Position numbers and translations under genes: made by a program
Notes under the pieces: generated by a model
Seen by the model: only the letters and a program-made list of their open reading frames with translations
What the model was told of the DNA's origin: nothing
Database searches by the model: none
DNA from: Stappia sediminis
GTDB lineage: Bacteria; Pseudomonadota; Alphaproteobacteria; Rhizobiales; Stappiaceae
Length of the DNA stretch: 64,000 nt
Reading direction: 5' to 3'
Assembly (NCBI RefSeq): GCF_009826895.1
Contig: NZ_WUMV01000008.1
Location: 186,001 to 250,000 of the forward strand
Shown here: positions 36,979 through 46,046 of the stretch, piece by piece
Position numbering within the stretch: position 1 is the first letter of the stretch
Layout: the number at the start of each line of letters is the position of its first letter

Positions 36979-37535
36979 CGCGTACATTCGGCAAAATTGC
37001 GTTTGCCCTGGCGGTGGCATCGCTCGTGATGCTCTCCGCGGGTTCCAGGACCAGCGCCCAGACCTTCTCCGACGCATTCGCGGGCTTCGGCTCCAACGAT
37101 CGCGAGCCGATCCAGATCGAGGCGAAGGAACTCAAGGTGCAGGACAAGGACCAGAGCGCTGTCTTTTCCGGCGACGTGCACGTGACGCAGGGCGACTCGG
37201 TGCTGAAGACCCAGCGCCTCGTGGTCCATTACGCAGGATCGGCCGCCGACGGCGTCCAGCAGCGCATTTCGAAGCTCGAGGCTAGCGGACGGGTCTATAT
37301 CGCCTCCAAGGACCAGACCGCGACCGGCGAGGCGGCGACATTCGACATGAACAGCCAGATCATGGTCATGACCGGCGATGAAGTGGTGCTTTCACAAGGT
37401 CCGAACGTGGTCGTCGGCAGCAAGCTGACCGTCAACCTGAAAACCGGGCAGGCGGATCTCGAAGCGCCCAAGAGCGGACGCGTGAAGGTGCTGATCCAGC
37501 CGAACGGTTTCAAGACGCAACAGAGCGGCAACTGA
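36975..37535 (+). CDS. lptA: LPS transport periplasmic protein LptA
   Basis: 186 residues with a signal peptide (about 1-30, ending TSAQ) and the OstA/LptA beta-jellyroll: PIQIEAKELKVQDKDQSAVF, GDVHVTQGDSVLKTQRLVV, ATFDMNSQIMVMTGDEVVL. It forms the periplasmic bridge carrying LPS to the outer membrane. It is coupled to lptC by a 4-base overlap. Confidence 0.9.
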   Translation: MTRTFGKIAFALAVASLVMLSAGSRTSAQTFSDAFAGFGSNDREPIQIEAKELKVQDKDQSAVFSGDVHVTQGDSVLKTQRLVVHYAGSAADGVQQRISKLEASGRVYIASKDQTATGEAATFDMNSQIMVMTGDEVVLSQGPNVVVGSKLTVNLKTGQADLEAPKSGRVKVLIQPNGFKTQQSGN

Positions 37536-37671
37536 TGCGGCTCGACAGACCGCCGATATGCGCCTAAACAACAGGTTCGGCGAAGTTTAACAGGCCGCGA
37601 TGAGGATTTGGCGCTTTGCAGCGCCACGAAACGTCTCACCCTCGCCACGGCCCAGACGGCATTGGAATTCC

Positions 37672-38514
37672 GTGAAGCTCTTCTCCCCCCTTTTCCGCAA
37701 ATCGTCCGACGGCAATGGCACCGCCCATGCGCCGGATCCCCATGCGGCGAGGCACCCCGGGCACGACATCGCCGGCACGGGGAAGGCGGAGGACGGCTTT
37801 CTGGTGGTCGACGGCATCGGCAAGACATATCGCCGGCGGCAGGTCGTGCGTCACGTCAGCCTGACGGTGGAGCGCGGCGAGGCCGTGGGCCTGCTCGGGC
37901 CGAACGGCGCGGGCAAGACGACGTGCTTTTACATGATCACCGGCCTGATACAGCCCGATCACGGCACCATCCGTCTCGACGGTTTCGACATCACCCGGCT
38001 GCCGATGTACCGCCGAGCGCGTCTTGGCATCGGCTACCTGCCGCAGGAAGCCTCCATTTTCCGGGGCCTTACGGTTGAGGAAAACATTCGCGCCGTGCTT
38101 GAGGTGGTCGAGCCCGACAAGAGCCAGCGTGAAGCCGACCTCGATGCGCTGCTCGACGAATTCGGCGTCACGCATCTGCGCAAGTCCCCGGCGATCGCGC
38201 TTTCGGGCGGCGAGCGCCGGCGCGTCGAAATCGCCAGGGCACTGGCGAGCCGGCCTTCCTTCATGCTGCTCGACGAGCCATTCGCCGGCATCGACCCTAT
38301 CGCGGTCGGCGATATCCAGCAGCTTGTCCGGCATCTGACCCAGCGCGGAATCGGCGTACTCATAACCGACCACAACGTGCGCGAAACGCTCGGCCTGATC
38401 GACCGCGCCTATATCATCGCCTCCGGGGAGGTGCTGACCGAGGGCAGCCCCTATGAAATCGTCGCCAATCCGGACGTGCGCCGCCTCTACCTCGGCGAAC
38501 AATTTACGCTTTGA
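37672..38514 (+). CDS. lptB: LPS export ABC transporter ATPase LptB
   Basis: 280 residues from GTG 37672 (VKLFSPLFRKSS), preferred over ATG 37600 because the extra 24 residues are low-complexity and the earlier start lacks a ribosome site; the choice is not certain. Walker A GPNGAGKTT, Q-loop YLPQEASIF, ABC signature LSGGERRRVEIARAL, Walker B FMLLDEPFAGIDP and H-loop ITDHNVRETL, all LptB-typical. A 35-residue hydrophilic N-terminal extension precedes the domain. It powers LPS extraction. Confidence 0.92.
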   Translation: MKLFSPLFRKSSDGNGTAHAPDPHAARHPGHDIAGTGKAEDGFLVVDGIGKTYRRRQVVRHVSLTVERGEAVGLLGPNGAGKTTCFYMITGLIQPDHGTIRLDGFDITRLPMYRRARLGIGYLPQEASIFRGLTVEENIRAVLEVVEPDKSQREADLDALLDEFGVTHLRKSPAIALSGGERRRVEIARALASRPSFMLLDEPFAGIDPIAVGDIQQLVRHLTQRGIGVLITDHNVRETLGLIDRAYIIASGEVLTEGSPYEIVANPDVRRLYLGEQFTL

Positions 38515-38608
38515 GCGAATCGTGGATTAAACTACAAAGCAAGAATCGGACCATCGCGGGGGAGGATGCCGGAAAATCGGTCCGGCATCCGGCGAGTGGA
38601 CCGCGGGA

Positions 38609-40150
38609 ATGCACATGGCACTATCGCCGAAGCTCGAAATAAGGCAATCCCAGTCACTGGTAATGACGCCGCAGCTGATGCAGGCCATCAAGCTGCTGCA
38701 GATGTCCAATGTCGATCTCGTTTCCTATGTGGAGACGGAACTGGAGCGCAATCCGCTTCTGGAACGAACCGACCCGCAGCAGAACGCGGACGAACCGTAC
38801 CCTTCATCGGAAAATGCCGAGGCAGGCGAAGCGCCGGCGTCCGACGGCGACTGGATGCAGCAGGACCTCGACCCCCGCTCCTCCGAAATCGCCTCGCGGA
38901 TGGATACCGATCTCGGCAATGTCTTCCAGGACGACAGCGGCGTTCAGCAGGCGCCCGACCCCGCGGCGATGAAAGGCGACCCGTGGCAGGCCCCAGGCCC
39001 CGCATCGTCCCATGTTTCCAGCGACGATTACAATCTCGAGGCGTTCGTTGCTTCCGAGGTTTCCCTTTCTCAGCATCTTGGCGAACAGATCCCTCTGGCC
39101 ATTGCCGACCCTGCGGACCGCATTATCGCCGGGCACCTTGCCGACAGTCTCGACAGCGACGGATATCTGCGCATCGATCTGGACGAGGCGGCACAGCGCC
39201 TCGGCGTTGAACGAAGCCGCATCGATGCCGTGCTGGCGGCACTTCAAACTTTCGAGCCGACCGGCGTGTTCGCGACATCCCTCAAGGAATGCCTGGCCCT
39301 TCAGCTGAAGGAGAAGAACCGCTACGACCCGGCGATGGAGGCCCTGATCGACAATCTCGAGCTTCTGGCCCGCCACGACTATGCCGCCCTCAGGCGCCTT
39401 TGCGGCGTGGACGACGAAGATCTTGCCGACATGGTTGGCGAACTGAAGCTCCTCGACCCCAAGCCTTGCAGCGGCTTTTCCAACTCCCCTCTCCAGCCGG
39501 TCGTGCCGGACGTTCTGGTCTACCCGGCATCCGACGGCGGATGGTCCATAGAGCTGAACTCGGAAACCCTGCCCAGGCTGCTGGTCAACCAGGGATATTA
39601 CGCGACGGTTTCGAAGACGGCGAAGTCCGATACCGACAAGGCTTTTCTGACCGATTGCCTGCAAACGGCGAACTGGCTCGTGAAGAGCCTGGACCAGCGC
39701 GCGCGCACCATCCTGAAGGTCTCCAGCGAAATCGTTCGTCAGCAGGACGCTTTCCTCACGCATGGGGTGCGCCATTTGCGGCCGCTCAACCTTCGCGCCA
39801 TCGCGGAAGCCATTGAAATGCATGAATCGACGGTCAGCCGCGTGACGTCGAACAAATATATGTCCACCCCGCGCGGAATCTTCGAATTGAAGTACTTCTT
39901 CACCTCCGCAATCTCGGCGACGGAGGGCGGCGACGATCACTCCGCGGAATCCGTACGTTACAGGATCAAGGAGATGATCGACGCCGAAAGCGCCGAGGCG
40001 GTTTTGTCCGATGATGCGATTGTCAAAAATCTGCAGCAAGAAGGCATCGACATTGCCCGCCGAACAGTTGCAAAATATAGGGAATCGATGCGCATTGGCT
40101 CATCGGTTCAACGGAGACGGGAAAAGCGCGCTCGCGCCAGAAGCGCCTGA
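38609..40150 (+). CDS. rpoN: RNA polymerase sigma-54 factor
   Basis: 513 residues. Region I is glutamine-rich (LEIRQSQSLVMTPQLMQAIK LLQ pattern, split at the limit here), an acidic region II follows, then the core-binding region, the HTH (MHESTVSRVTSNKY) and the RpoN box ARRTVAKYR at about 483-491. It directs nitrogen, transport and other enhancer-dependent promoters. Neighbours lptB, hpf and ptsN are the widely conserved rpoN cluster. Confidence 0.97.
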   Translation: MHMALSPKLEIRQSQSLVMTPQLMQAIKLLQMSNVDLVSYVETELERNPLLERTDPQQNADEPYPSSENAEAGEAPASDGDWMQQDLDPRSSEIASRMDTDLGNVFQDDSGVQQAPDPAAMKGDPWQAPGPASSHVSSDDYNLEAFVASEVSLSQHLGEQIPLAIADPADRIIAGHLADSLDSDGYLRIDLDEAAQRLGVERSRIDAVLAALQTFEPTGVFATSLKECLALQLKEKNRYDPAMEALIDNLELLARHDYAALRRLCGVDDEDLADMVGELKLLDPKPCSGFSNSPLQPVVPDVLVYPASDGGWSIELNSETLPRLLVNQGYYATVSKTAKSDTDKAFLTDCLQTANWLVKSLDQRARTILKVSSEIVRQQDAFLTHGVRHLRPLNLRAIAEAIEMHESTVSRVTSNKYMSTPRGIFELKYFFTSAISATEGGDDHSAESVRYRIKEMIDAESAEAVLSDDAIVKNLQQEGIDIARRTVAKYRESMRIGSSVQRRREKRARARSA

Positions 40151-40270
40151 CGGCTCCCGATCCGATTCAGTAGGTGCGGACCATGTCAGTTGCCGCGACT
40201 TGTCGACAACGTAACAAACGCGCCCTCGGTTGGCGCGAACGCTCGCGTGACGTTTCGATGACGCCATCGA

Positions 40271-40299
40271 TTGACTTCGCTGGCAAGGCCGCTTATAGC
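40271..40299 (+). promoter_or_regulatory. Probable promoter of hpf-ptsN
   Basis: TTGACT at 40271-40276 and TATAGC at 40294-40299 with 17-base spacing, about 150 bases before hpf. The 301-base gap between rpoN and hpf shows nothing else I can support. Confidence 0.55.
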
Positions 40300-40451
40300 G
40301 ACCGCCGCAGCCGGACCGCGCCGGACTTTGGCGTGGCAGCCGGCTTTTGCCGTTTGGGAAACCCCCATGCGCCGAAGGCCGTCCGGCATGACGCGGAACA
40401 ATCTGCAAAGGCGGTCACGCAGGTTCGTCTCGATAACGATAAGAGGTTCCC

Positions 40452-41036
40452 ATGACACTGCGGGTTTCGGGGAAGAACGTCGACGTTGGCGATGCGTTGC
40501 GCGCCCACATCGAAGACCGGGTCGAAGAAGCCATGTCGAAATATTTCGACGGCGGATATACGGGCCACATAACGATCGGCCGTGAAGGTTCCGGCTTTCG
40601 CACGGAGTGCGCGCTGCACCTCGATACCGGCATTGTTCTTCAGGTTTCCGCAGACAGCCAGGAACCGCGCCCCAGCTTTGATGCCGCGGCCGACCGCATA
40701 GAAAAGCGCCTGCGCCGCTACAAGCGCAAGCTGAAAGATCACAAGAGCGCCGGTAACGGCCGCGACGTGCTCGAGGCCTCGTCATACGTTCTTGCTTCCA
40801 CCGAGGAAGACGAGGAACTGCCTGCCGATTTCACGCCCGTCGTCGTGGCGGAAACTTCGGCGAAGATCAAAACGATGACCGTCGGGATGGCGGTCATGGA
40901 ACTCGACCTCAGCGAAGCCCCGGTCGTCGTTTTCCGAAATGCCGGTAGCGGTGCCGTAAACGTGGTTTACCGCCGTGCGGACGGGAACTTCGGCTGGGTG
41001 GACCCGGATCTGGCCAAAAACGGCCGGGCCGGGTGA
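40452..41036 (+). CDS. hpf: Ribosome hibernation promoting factor, long form
   Basis: 194 residues: N-terminal S30AE domain (LRVSGKNVDVGDALRAHIED, RRYKRKLKDH) and the C-terminal dimerisation domain (VVFRNAGSGAVNVVYRRADG NFGWVDPDL). The long form makes 100S ribosome dimers by itself in stationary phase. AGAGG precedes the ATG. Confidence 0.94.
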   Translation: MTLRVSGKNVDVGDALRAHIEDRVEEAMSKYFDGGYTGHITIGREGSGFRTECALHLDTGIVLQVSADSQEPRPSFDAAADRIEKRLRRYKRKLKDHKSAGNGRDVLEASSYVLASTEEDEELPADFTPVVVAETSAKIKTMTVGMAVMELDLSEAPVVVFRNAGSGAVNVVYRRADGNFGWVDPDLAKNGRAG

Positions 41037-41101
41037 GCCGCGCAAAACAAATTCCAGGCTGCGTGATTGGCCGGGTTTGAACCGAAAGCAGAGATTATCT
41101 T

Positions 41102-41569
41102 ATGGATCTTAGCGATCTGATCTCACCGCAAGCCGTGGTCCCTGTACTCAAGGCGACGAGCAAGAAGCAGGCGATCCAGGAACTGGCGGCGAAGGCCGCT
41201 GCCGTGACCGGACTGCCCCAGCGCGATATCTTCGACACGCTGCTCCAGCGCGAAAGGCTCGGTTCCACGGGTGTGGGCAACGGCATCGCCATTCCCCACG
41301 GCAAGCTCGTCGCGCTCGACAAGCTCGTCGGCCTGTTCGCGAGACTGGAAAAGCCGATCGATTTCGATGCTCTCGACGATCAGCCCGTGGACCTTATCTT
41401 CCTGCTTCTCGCGCCCGAAGGGGCAGGTGCCGATCACCTGAAGGCGCTTGCGAGGATCGCACGCCTGTTGCGCGACAGCGGCACGGCGCAGAAGCTGCGG
41501 GCGACCGCCGATGCGGAAGCGCTCTATACGATCCTGATGCAGCCATCGGCCTCGTCGAACGCCGCGTGA
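41102..41569 (+). CDS. ptsN: PTS IIA-like nitrogen-regulatory protein PtsN
   Basis: 155-residue EIIA(Ntr) domain: FDTLLQRERLGSTGVGNGIA IPHGK (phospho-acceptor His in IPHGK), FDALDDQPVDLIFLLLAPEG and GADHLKALARIARLLRD. It is the output of the nitrogen PTS cascade, linked in alphaproteobacteria to potassium, phosphate and (p)ppGpp control. It ends the rpoN-hpf-ptsN set, with a terminator behind it. Confidence 0.95.
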   Translation: MDLSDLISPQAVVPVLKATSKKQAIQELAAKAAAVTGLPQRDIFDTLLQRERLGSTGVGNGIAIPHGKLVALDKLVGLFARLEKPIDFDALDDQPVDLIFLLLAPEGAGADHLKALARIARLLRDSGTAQKLRATADAEALYTILMQPSASSNAA

Positions 41570-41601
41570 TGCGGGAAGGCTTCGCTACGGGCATGTACGC
41601 A

Positions 41602-41631
41602 AAAAGGGGAAGGCCGATGCCTTCCCCTTTT
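41602..41631. terminator. Terminator after ptsN (usable from both sides)
   Basis: AAAAGGGGAAGGC (41602-41614), loop CGAT, GCCTTCCCCTTTT (41619-41631). It lies between ptsN and the convergent DUF1150 gene. Confidence 0.9.
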
Positions 41632-41663
41632 CCTAACAAAAGACGCGTTGCTTGCCTGACGGT

Positions 41664-41924
41664 TCAGTGCAGGCTTACGGTCTCCAGTTCCTGCTCCGCC
41701 GCATTCGCAACCGCCGCCTCGCGGCTGTCCGCAAGCAGGATCGGCGTGCCGTCGGCATGGAGCAGCACCCACAGCTTCAGCCCTGCTTCGAGCTTCGGCG
41801 TTTCGGGAAAAAGCGAATTCACGTCTTCCGAGGTCATCGGTTTCACATAGGCGATATGCCCGGCGCCGAGGCTTTGCAGAGCCTCGCTCGGTATTTTCGA
41901 GGATTTGAACTCTTCACGGGTCAT
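41664..41924 (-). CDS. DUF1150 family protein
   Basis: 86 residues from ATG 41924, which has GGAG upstream (the frame extends to 41978 but overlaps hsp20 without a ribosome site). Contains EALQSLGAGHIAYVKPMTSED, KLWVLLHADGTPILLADSRE. The function is unknown. It directly follows hsp20 in the same direction, the arrangement typical of Rhizobiales, which suggests a heat-shock link. Confidence 0.82.
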   Translation of the reverse strand: MTREEFKSSKIPSEALQSLGAGHIAYVKPMTSEDVNSLFPETPKLEAGLKLWVLLHADGTPILLADSREAAVANAAEQELETVSLH

Positions 41925-41974
41925 TGGGCTACTCCAGTACATGTGGCCGCCATGCCTTGATGGGAAACCGTCTC

Positions 41975-42406
41975 TCAATCGCGCGCGGTAATTTCGATCC
42001 GCCGCACGATCCGCTCCGGTTCGGGCCGAAACAGATCGATCGACAGGAGTCCGTCCTTGAGTTCGGCGCCGAGGATCTCGATGCCTTCGGCAAGAACAAA
42101 GGTACGCTGGAACTGCCGCGCGGCGATACCCCGATGGAGGAATTGCCGTGACTTGTCCTCTTCTTCCTGACGTCCGCGGATGACGAGCTGGTTTTCCTCA
42201 ACCGACACGTCAAGCTGCTCGCGCGTGAAGCCGGCAACGGCTAGCGTTATGCGTATGACATCGCCGTGGCCGTCCGTGCGGGGCATTCTCTCGATGTTGT
42301 ACGGAGGATAACCGTCGTTGGTCGCCTTGCTGACCCTGTCCAGAACCCGCTCGATATCGTCGAAACCGAGCAGAAGGGGACTGGAAAACGCCGATACACG
42401 CGTCAT
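41975..42406 (-). CDS. Small heat-shock protein Hsp20
   Basis: 143 residues from ATG 42406 (AAGGG upstream; an in-frame TTG at 42424 is less likely). Alpha-crystallin domain: PPYNIERMPRTDGHGDVIRI, LAVAGFTREQLDVSVEENQL, FQRTFVLAEGIEILGAELKD G-L-L. It holds unfolded proteins for refolding. A heat-shock promoter is visible at 42540-42568. Confidence 0.92.
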   Translation of the reverse strand: MTRVSAFSSPLLLGFDDIERVLDRVSKATNDGYPPYNIERMPRTDGHGDVIRITLAVAGFTREQLDVSVEENQLVIRGRQEEEDKSRQFLHRGIAARQFQRTFVLAEGIEILGAELKDGLLSIDLFRPEPERIVRRIEITARD

Positions 42407-42539
42407 TTCGATTGCCCTTTTCAAGCGGCCGTCGCCTGAGCGACCTTCTTCCGCCCCGTCTTGCGGCGGCGGATACCATTGATATTCGGACCCTTTTCAG
42501 GCACCCGGCCAAGGCGAACATCGCCTCGTTTGGTTATAG

Positions 42540-42568
42540 ATATGGCGGTTTGGGCCCACGGTTTCAAG
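42540..42568 (-). promoter_or_regulatory. Candidate sigma-32 (RpoH) promoter of hsp20
   Basis: Reading toward hsp20: CTTGAA (42568-42563), 17 bases, CCATAT (42545-42540). This agrees with the alphaproteobacterial RpoH pattern CTTGAA-N17-CYTATNT apart from one base. It lies about 135 bases before the hsp20 start. The rest of 42407-42727 shows no gene. Confidence 0.6.
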
Positions 42569-42727
42569 GTGACCCAAGCCATGACGAAATTGTGGGGGCC
42601 GTACGAAAAGACCTGCGAAAATAACGTTTCATGGCCACAACAGGAATGCCGATAATGCGCGATCCTTGCGTAAGCCGCCCGCCGGGCGGATATGTGCGGG
42701 GTTTCTCACTTGATCGGAAAATCGGCC

Positions 42728-42991
42728 ATGCGCCAATATTTCGTGGCAGCGACCGCTGCGCTGCTCGCCGTTTCGGCAACCACCGCATATGCGGACGTTC
42801 TGTCTTCCCGCGTCGTTTCCTATGACCAGGCGAAGCGCCAGTTGCACCTGACGGACCGCACGATCGTCGACGTCGACCTGAAGAATTTCAACCTGCCCGT
42901 TCCCGCGAAGCAAGGTGACCGTGTCGAGATCACCTACGACGGGAGCGAGAACGGTATCGACAAGATCCGCAGCATCAAGATCGTCCAGTGA
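42728..42991 (+). CDS. DUF1344 small exported protein
   Basis: 87 residues from ATG 42728. Signal peptide MRQYFVAATAALLAVSATTA with an AYA-D cleavage site, then one small beta-rich domain (SYDQAKRQLHLTDRTIVDV, AKQGDRVEITYDGSENGI). DUF1344 proteins are periplasmic and of unknown role. It has its own terminator and lies opposite to hsp20. Confidence 0.82.
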   Translation: MRQYFVAATAALLAVSATTAYADVLSSRVVSYDQAKRQLHLTDRTIVDVDLKNFNLPVPAKQGDRVEITYDGSENGIDKIRSIKIVQ

Positions 42992-42995
42992 ACGC

Positions 42996-43032
42996 AAAAC
43001 GCCGCGAGGCCTTTCTAGCTCCGCGGCGTTTT
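42996..43032. terminator. Terminator between DUF1344 gene and ugp operon
   Basis: AACGCCGCG (42998-43006) and CGCGGCGTT (43022-43030) with flanking A and T runs. Placed between convergent genes, it may serve both. Confidence 0.82.
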
Positions 43033-43072
43033 CACATCATGGTCCCGTGGCAGGAAGAGACCTTCCCGGACC

Positions 43073-44155
43073 CTATCCGTTAAGGCGCCCGCCGTTCGCC
43101 GCATCGAACACATGGAGCCGGTCGCGCGATGCCTTGAGGTTGAGCTCGGCGCCGGCCGAAAATTCGGCCTTCGCCGGCACACGCACGACGACATCATCCA
43201 CAACGCCGGCTACCCGACCGTGGACATAGCTTTCAGCACCCACCGGCTCAACGGCAATGACCTTCATCCTGAGCGATAGAGCGTCGGCGTTTTCCGCCCC
43301 ATCCGCGTCCACCTGAAGATCCTCCGGCCTGACGCCAAGGAGTGCATGTTCCGCGCCGAAACCGTCCGGCGCGTCGAGCCCTTCTCCGCTTTCCAGATGC
43401 AGGCGTCCATCCTTCGCCTTGACGGGAATGAGGTTCATGGCCGGCGAACCGATGAAGCCGGCAACGAAGGTCGATGCCGGTTTTTCATAAACTTCCAAAG
43501 GCGTCCCGATCTGCTCGATACGGCCATGGTTCAAGACGACGAGACGATGGGCGAGCGTCATCGCCTCGAGCTGGTCGTGCGTGACGTATACGCTCGTCGT
43601 GCCCAGGGTCTCCTGCAGACGCTTGATCTCGATACGCATCTGGACACGCAGTTTCGCATCAAGGTTGGACAGCGGCTCGTCGAAGAGGAAGGCCGCGGGC
43701 TTGCGCACGATCGCCCGGCCCATGGCGACACGCTGCCGCTGGCCGCCGGAAAGCTGGCGCGGCTTGCGGTCCAGAAAATCGCCGATCTCAAGGATGCGTG
43801 CCGCCTCCTTGACGCGTTTATCGATCTCGTCCTTCGGCTCGCCCCGGTTTTTCAGGCCGTAGGCGAGATTGTTGTAGACCGTCATATGCGGATAGAGCGC
43901 ATAGTTCTGGAAAACCATGGCGATATCGCGGTCGGCCGGCTCCACGCGGTTGACCACACGGTCCCCGATGCGGATTTCGCCGTCCGAGATTTCCTCCAGC
44001 CCCGCGATCATTCGCAAGAGCGTGGACTTGCCGCAGCCCGACGGGCCGACGAGAACGATGAACTCTCCGTCGGCGATGTCGATCGAAACGCCCTTCACGG
44101 CTTCTACGCCGCCGGCATAGACCTTGCGGACTTTGTCGAGCGAGATGGTGGCCAT
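43073..44155 (-). CDS. ugpC: sn-Glycerol-3-phosphate ABC transporter ATPase
   Basis: 360 residues of the MalK/UgpC type: Walker [11 protein letters not shown]-loop [12 protein letters not shown], signature [15 protein letters not shown], Walker [13 protein letters not shown], then the regulatory OB-like domain ([22 protein letters not shown]). As the last gene of ugpB-A-E-C it energises uptake. ATP-binding proteins of this class can serve several carbohydrate transporters. Confidence 0.9.
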   Translation of the reverse strand: MATISLDKVRKVYAGGVEAVKGVSIDIADGEFIVLVGPSGCGKSTLLRMIAGLEEISDGEIRIGDRVVNRVEPADRDIAMVFQNYALYPHMTVYNNLAYGLKNRGEPKDEIDKRVKEAARILEIGDFLDRKPRQLSGGQRQRVAMGRAIVRKPAAFLFDEPLSNLDAKLRVQMRIEIKRLQETLGTTSVYVTHDQLEAMTLAHRLVVLNHGRIEQIGTPLEVYEKPASTFVAGFIGSPAMNLIPVKAKDGRLHLESGEGLDAPDGFGAEHALLGVRPEDLQVDADGAENADALSLRMKVIAVEPVGAESYVHGRVAGVVDDVVVRVPAKAEFSAGAELNLKASRDRLHVFDAANGGRLNG

Positions 44156-44161
44156 GTCTTC

Positions 44162-45010
44162 TTATTTCTCCGTCTCTACAAGGCCCTTGATGAAGAGGCG
44201 CTGCATGAACACAACGACCAGCACCGGCGGGATCATGGCGAGAAGCACGGTCGCCATGATTACATGCCAGAGCGGTTCGGAATCGGGAACCGTCACCATC
44301 CGCTGAATGCCCATGACGATCGTGTAGTAGCTTTCGTCCGTCGTCACGATCAGCGGCCAGAGATACTGGTTCCACCCGTAGATGAAGAGGATGACGAAAA
44401 GGCCTGCCATATTGGTTCGCGACAAGGGCAGCAGGATATCGCGGAAGAACTTGAGCGGACCCGCACCGTCTATTCTCGCGGCCTCCGACAGCTCTTCCGG
44501 AATGGTCATGAAGAACTGCCGGAAAAGGAATGTCGCCGTGGCGCTGGCGATCAGGGGCAACGTAAGGCCCGAGTACGAATTGAGGAGGCCGAGGCCCGCT
44601 GTCACCTCGAACGTGGGCAGAATGCGCACTTCCACAGGAAGCATCAGCGTGATGAAGATGGTCCAGAAGGCGAGCACCCGGCCCGGAAACTTGAAATAGA
44701 CGATCGCGAAGGCGGAGATGATCGAAATCGCGATCTTTCCGATGGCGATCGCCATGGCCATCACCATGCTGTTCACCATCATGAGCCCTACGGGCGGTGC
44801 GCCCGCCGAGGACAGCCCTTCGACGAATATCTGGTAGTAGTTCTGGAAGAACTGATCGCCGGGCGTCAGCGGCACGACGCCCGAGAGCATCGACTTCGGA
44901 TCGTAGGTGGAGGCGACGAAGGCCACCCACACGGGGAAGACCACGATCGCAAGGCCGATGATGAGCACGAGATGGCTGATGAAGGTAAGCCAGGGTCTGT
45001 TTTCTACCAT
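44162..45010 (-). CDS. ugpE: sn-Glycerol-3-phosphate ABC transporter permease UgpE
   Basis: 282 residues, six predicted membrane segments, with the inner-membrane EAA loop EELSEAARIDGAGPLKFFRDILLPL shown here only in part (EAARIDGAGPLKFF). N-terminus HLVLIIGLAIVVFPVWVAFV. It lies 6 bases before ugpC and 11 after ugpA. Confidence 0.9.
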   Translation of the reverse strand: MVENRPWLTFISHLVLIIGLAIVVFPVWVAFVASTYDPKSMLSGVVPLTPGDQFFQNYYQIFVEGLSSAGAPPVGLMMVNSMVMAMAIAIGKIAISIISAFAIVYFKFPGRVLAFWTIFITLMLPVEVRILPTFEVTAGLGLLNSYSGLTLPLIASATATFLFRQFFMTIPEELSEAARIDGAGPLKFFRDILLPLSRTNMAGLFVILFIYGWNQYLWPLIVTTDESYYTIVMGIQRMVTVPDSEPLWHVIMATVLLAMIPPVLVVVFMQRLFIKGLVETEK

Positions 45011-45021
45011 GCCGTCCTCCC

Positions 45022-45906
45022 TCAGTACTCGACGCGGCGTTCGATGAAGCGAAACTGCACCACCGTCAGACTGATGACGATCAGCATGAGGATGACGGAC
45101 TGAGCCGCCGACCCGCCAAGGTCGAGGCTGACGAAACCGTCGCGCCAGACCTTGTAGACCAGGATCGAGGTGGCCTGTCCCGGCCCGCCGGCGGTCGTGG
45201 CGTGGACGATGGCGAAGGTTTCGAAGAACGAGTAGACGATGTTGACCACCATGAGGAAGAAGGCGGTTGGCGACAGAAGCGGAAAGACGATCGTCCAGAA
45301 GCGCTTTTGCGGCCCCGCTCCGTCGATCGCGGCCGCCTCAATCAGCGAGCGCGGAATCGCCTGAAGCCCGGCCAGGAAGAAGAGGAAATTATAGGAAACC
45401 TGCTTCCACGCGGCGGCGATGATGATCAGCAACAAAGCGTCATTGGCATTGAGCGTGTGGTTCCAGTCGTAGCCGAGCTGGCGCATCGTATAGGCAAGGA
45501 TGCCGATGGTGGGATTGAACATGAACCACCAAAGCACGCCCGCCACCGCCGGAGCGACCGCATAAGGCCAGATCAGAAACGTCTTGTAGAAGGTCGAGCC
45601 ACGGATCACCCGGTCGGCCATGACCGCGAGTAGAAGGGCCGCCCCCATCGACAGGAGCGTCGTGCCCGCACTGAAGACGAGCGTCACCTTGAAGGAAGAG
45701 AGGTAAAGCGGGTCGTCAAAGAGCGTCTCGAAATTCTCGAACCAGACGAACTCCGAGCTCAACCCGAATGCGTCCTCTCTCAACACGGACTGGTAGAGCG
45801 CCTGGCTTGCCGGCCAGATGAAGAATACCAGCGTTATCGCCAATTGGGGCGCCACGAGAAGGTAGGGCAGCCACCTGTTATTGAAGGTTATGCGCTTTGT
45901 TTGCAT
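45022..45906 (-). CDS. ugpA: sn-Glycerol-3-phosphate ABC transporter permease UgpA
   Basis: 294 residues. N-terminal [20 protein letters not shown] and a MalF-like EAA loop ([17 protein letters not shown]). Partner of UgpE in the transmembrane channel. Separated from ugpB by 140 bases containing a stable stem-loop. Confidence 0.9.
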   Translation of the reverse strand: MQTKRITFNNRWLPYLLVAPQLAITLVFFIWPASQALYQSVLREDAFGLSSEFVWFENFETLFDDPLYLSSFKVTLVFSAGTTLLSMGAALLLAVMADRVIRGSTFYKTFLIWPYAVAPAVAGVLWWFMFNPTIGILAYTMRQLGYDWNHTLNANDALLLIIIAAAWKQVSYNFLFFLAGLQAIPRSLIEAAAIDGAGPQKRFWTIVFPLLSPTAFFLMVVNIVYSFFETFAIVHATTAGGPGQATSILVYKVWRDGFVSLDLGGSAAQSVILMLIVISLTVVQFRFIERRVEY

Positions 45907-46004
45907 GCGCCGTCGCTCTTTGCCTCACCAGGCACGAATGTCGTGCAAGGTCGTCCAGACCCGAAGCCGCCCCGGACGACCGGGACGGCTTGCAGCTGCA
46001 ATGA

Positions 46005-46034
46005 GCCGGCGGGCGCAGCACCTGCGCCGCCGGC
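46005..46034 (-). promoter_or_regulatory. Intercistronic stem-loop between ugpB and ugpA
   Basis: GCCGGC (46005-46010) plus GGCGCAG (46012-46018) pair with CTGCGCC (46022-46028) and GCCGGC (46029-46034), with one bulged G. On the minus transcript it follows the ugpB stop directly and lacks a U-tract, so it probably protects ugpB mRNA from decay and raises binding-protein yield over the permeases. Confidence 0.6.
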
Positions 46035-46046
46035 CTTGTCTTGAGC

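Noticed and set aside
42407-42540. RNA thermometer of the ROSE type before hsp20
   Set aside because: I looked for pairing of the ribosome site with an upstream U-rich anti-site as in rhizobial ROSE elements and found none; the RpoH promoter explains heat control.
43346-45103. A 585-codon open frame antisense to ugpC and ugpE
   Set aside because: It mirrors real ABC transporter genes with full motif sets on the other strand; its product is a charged, arginine- and histidine-rich sequence typical of a GC-rich shadow frame.
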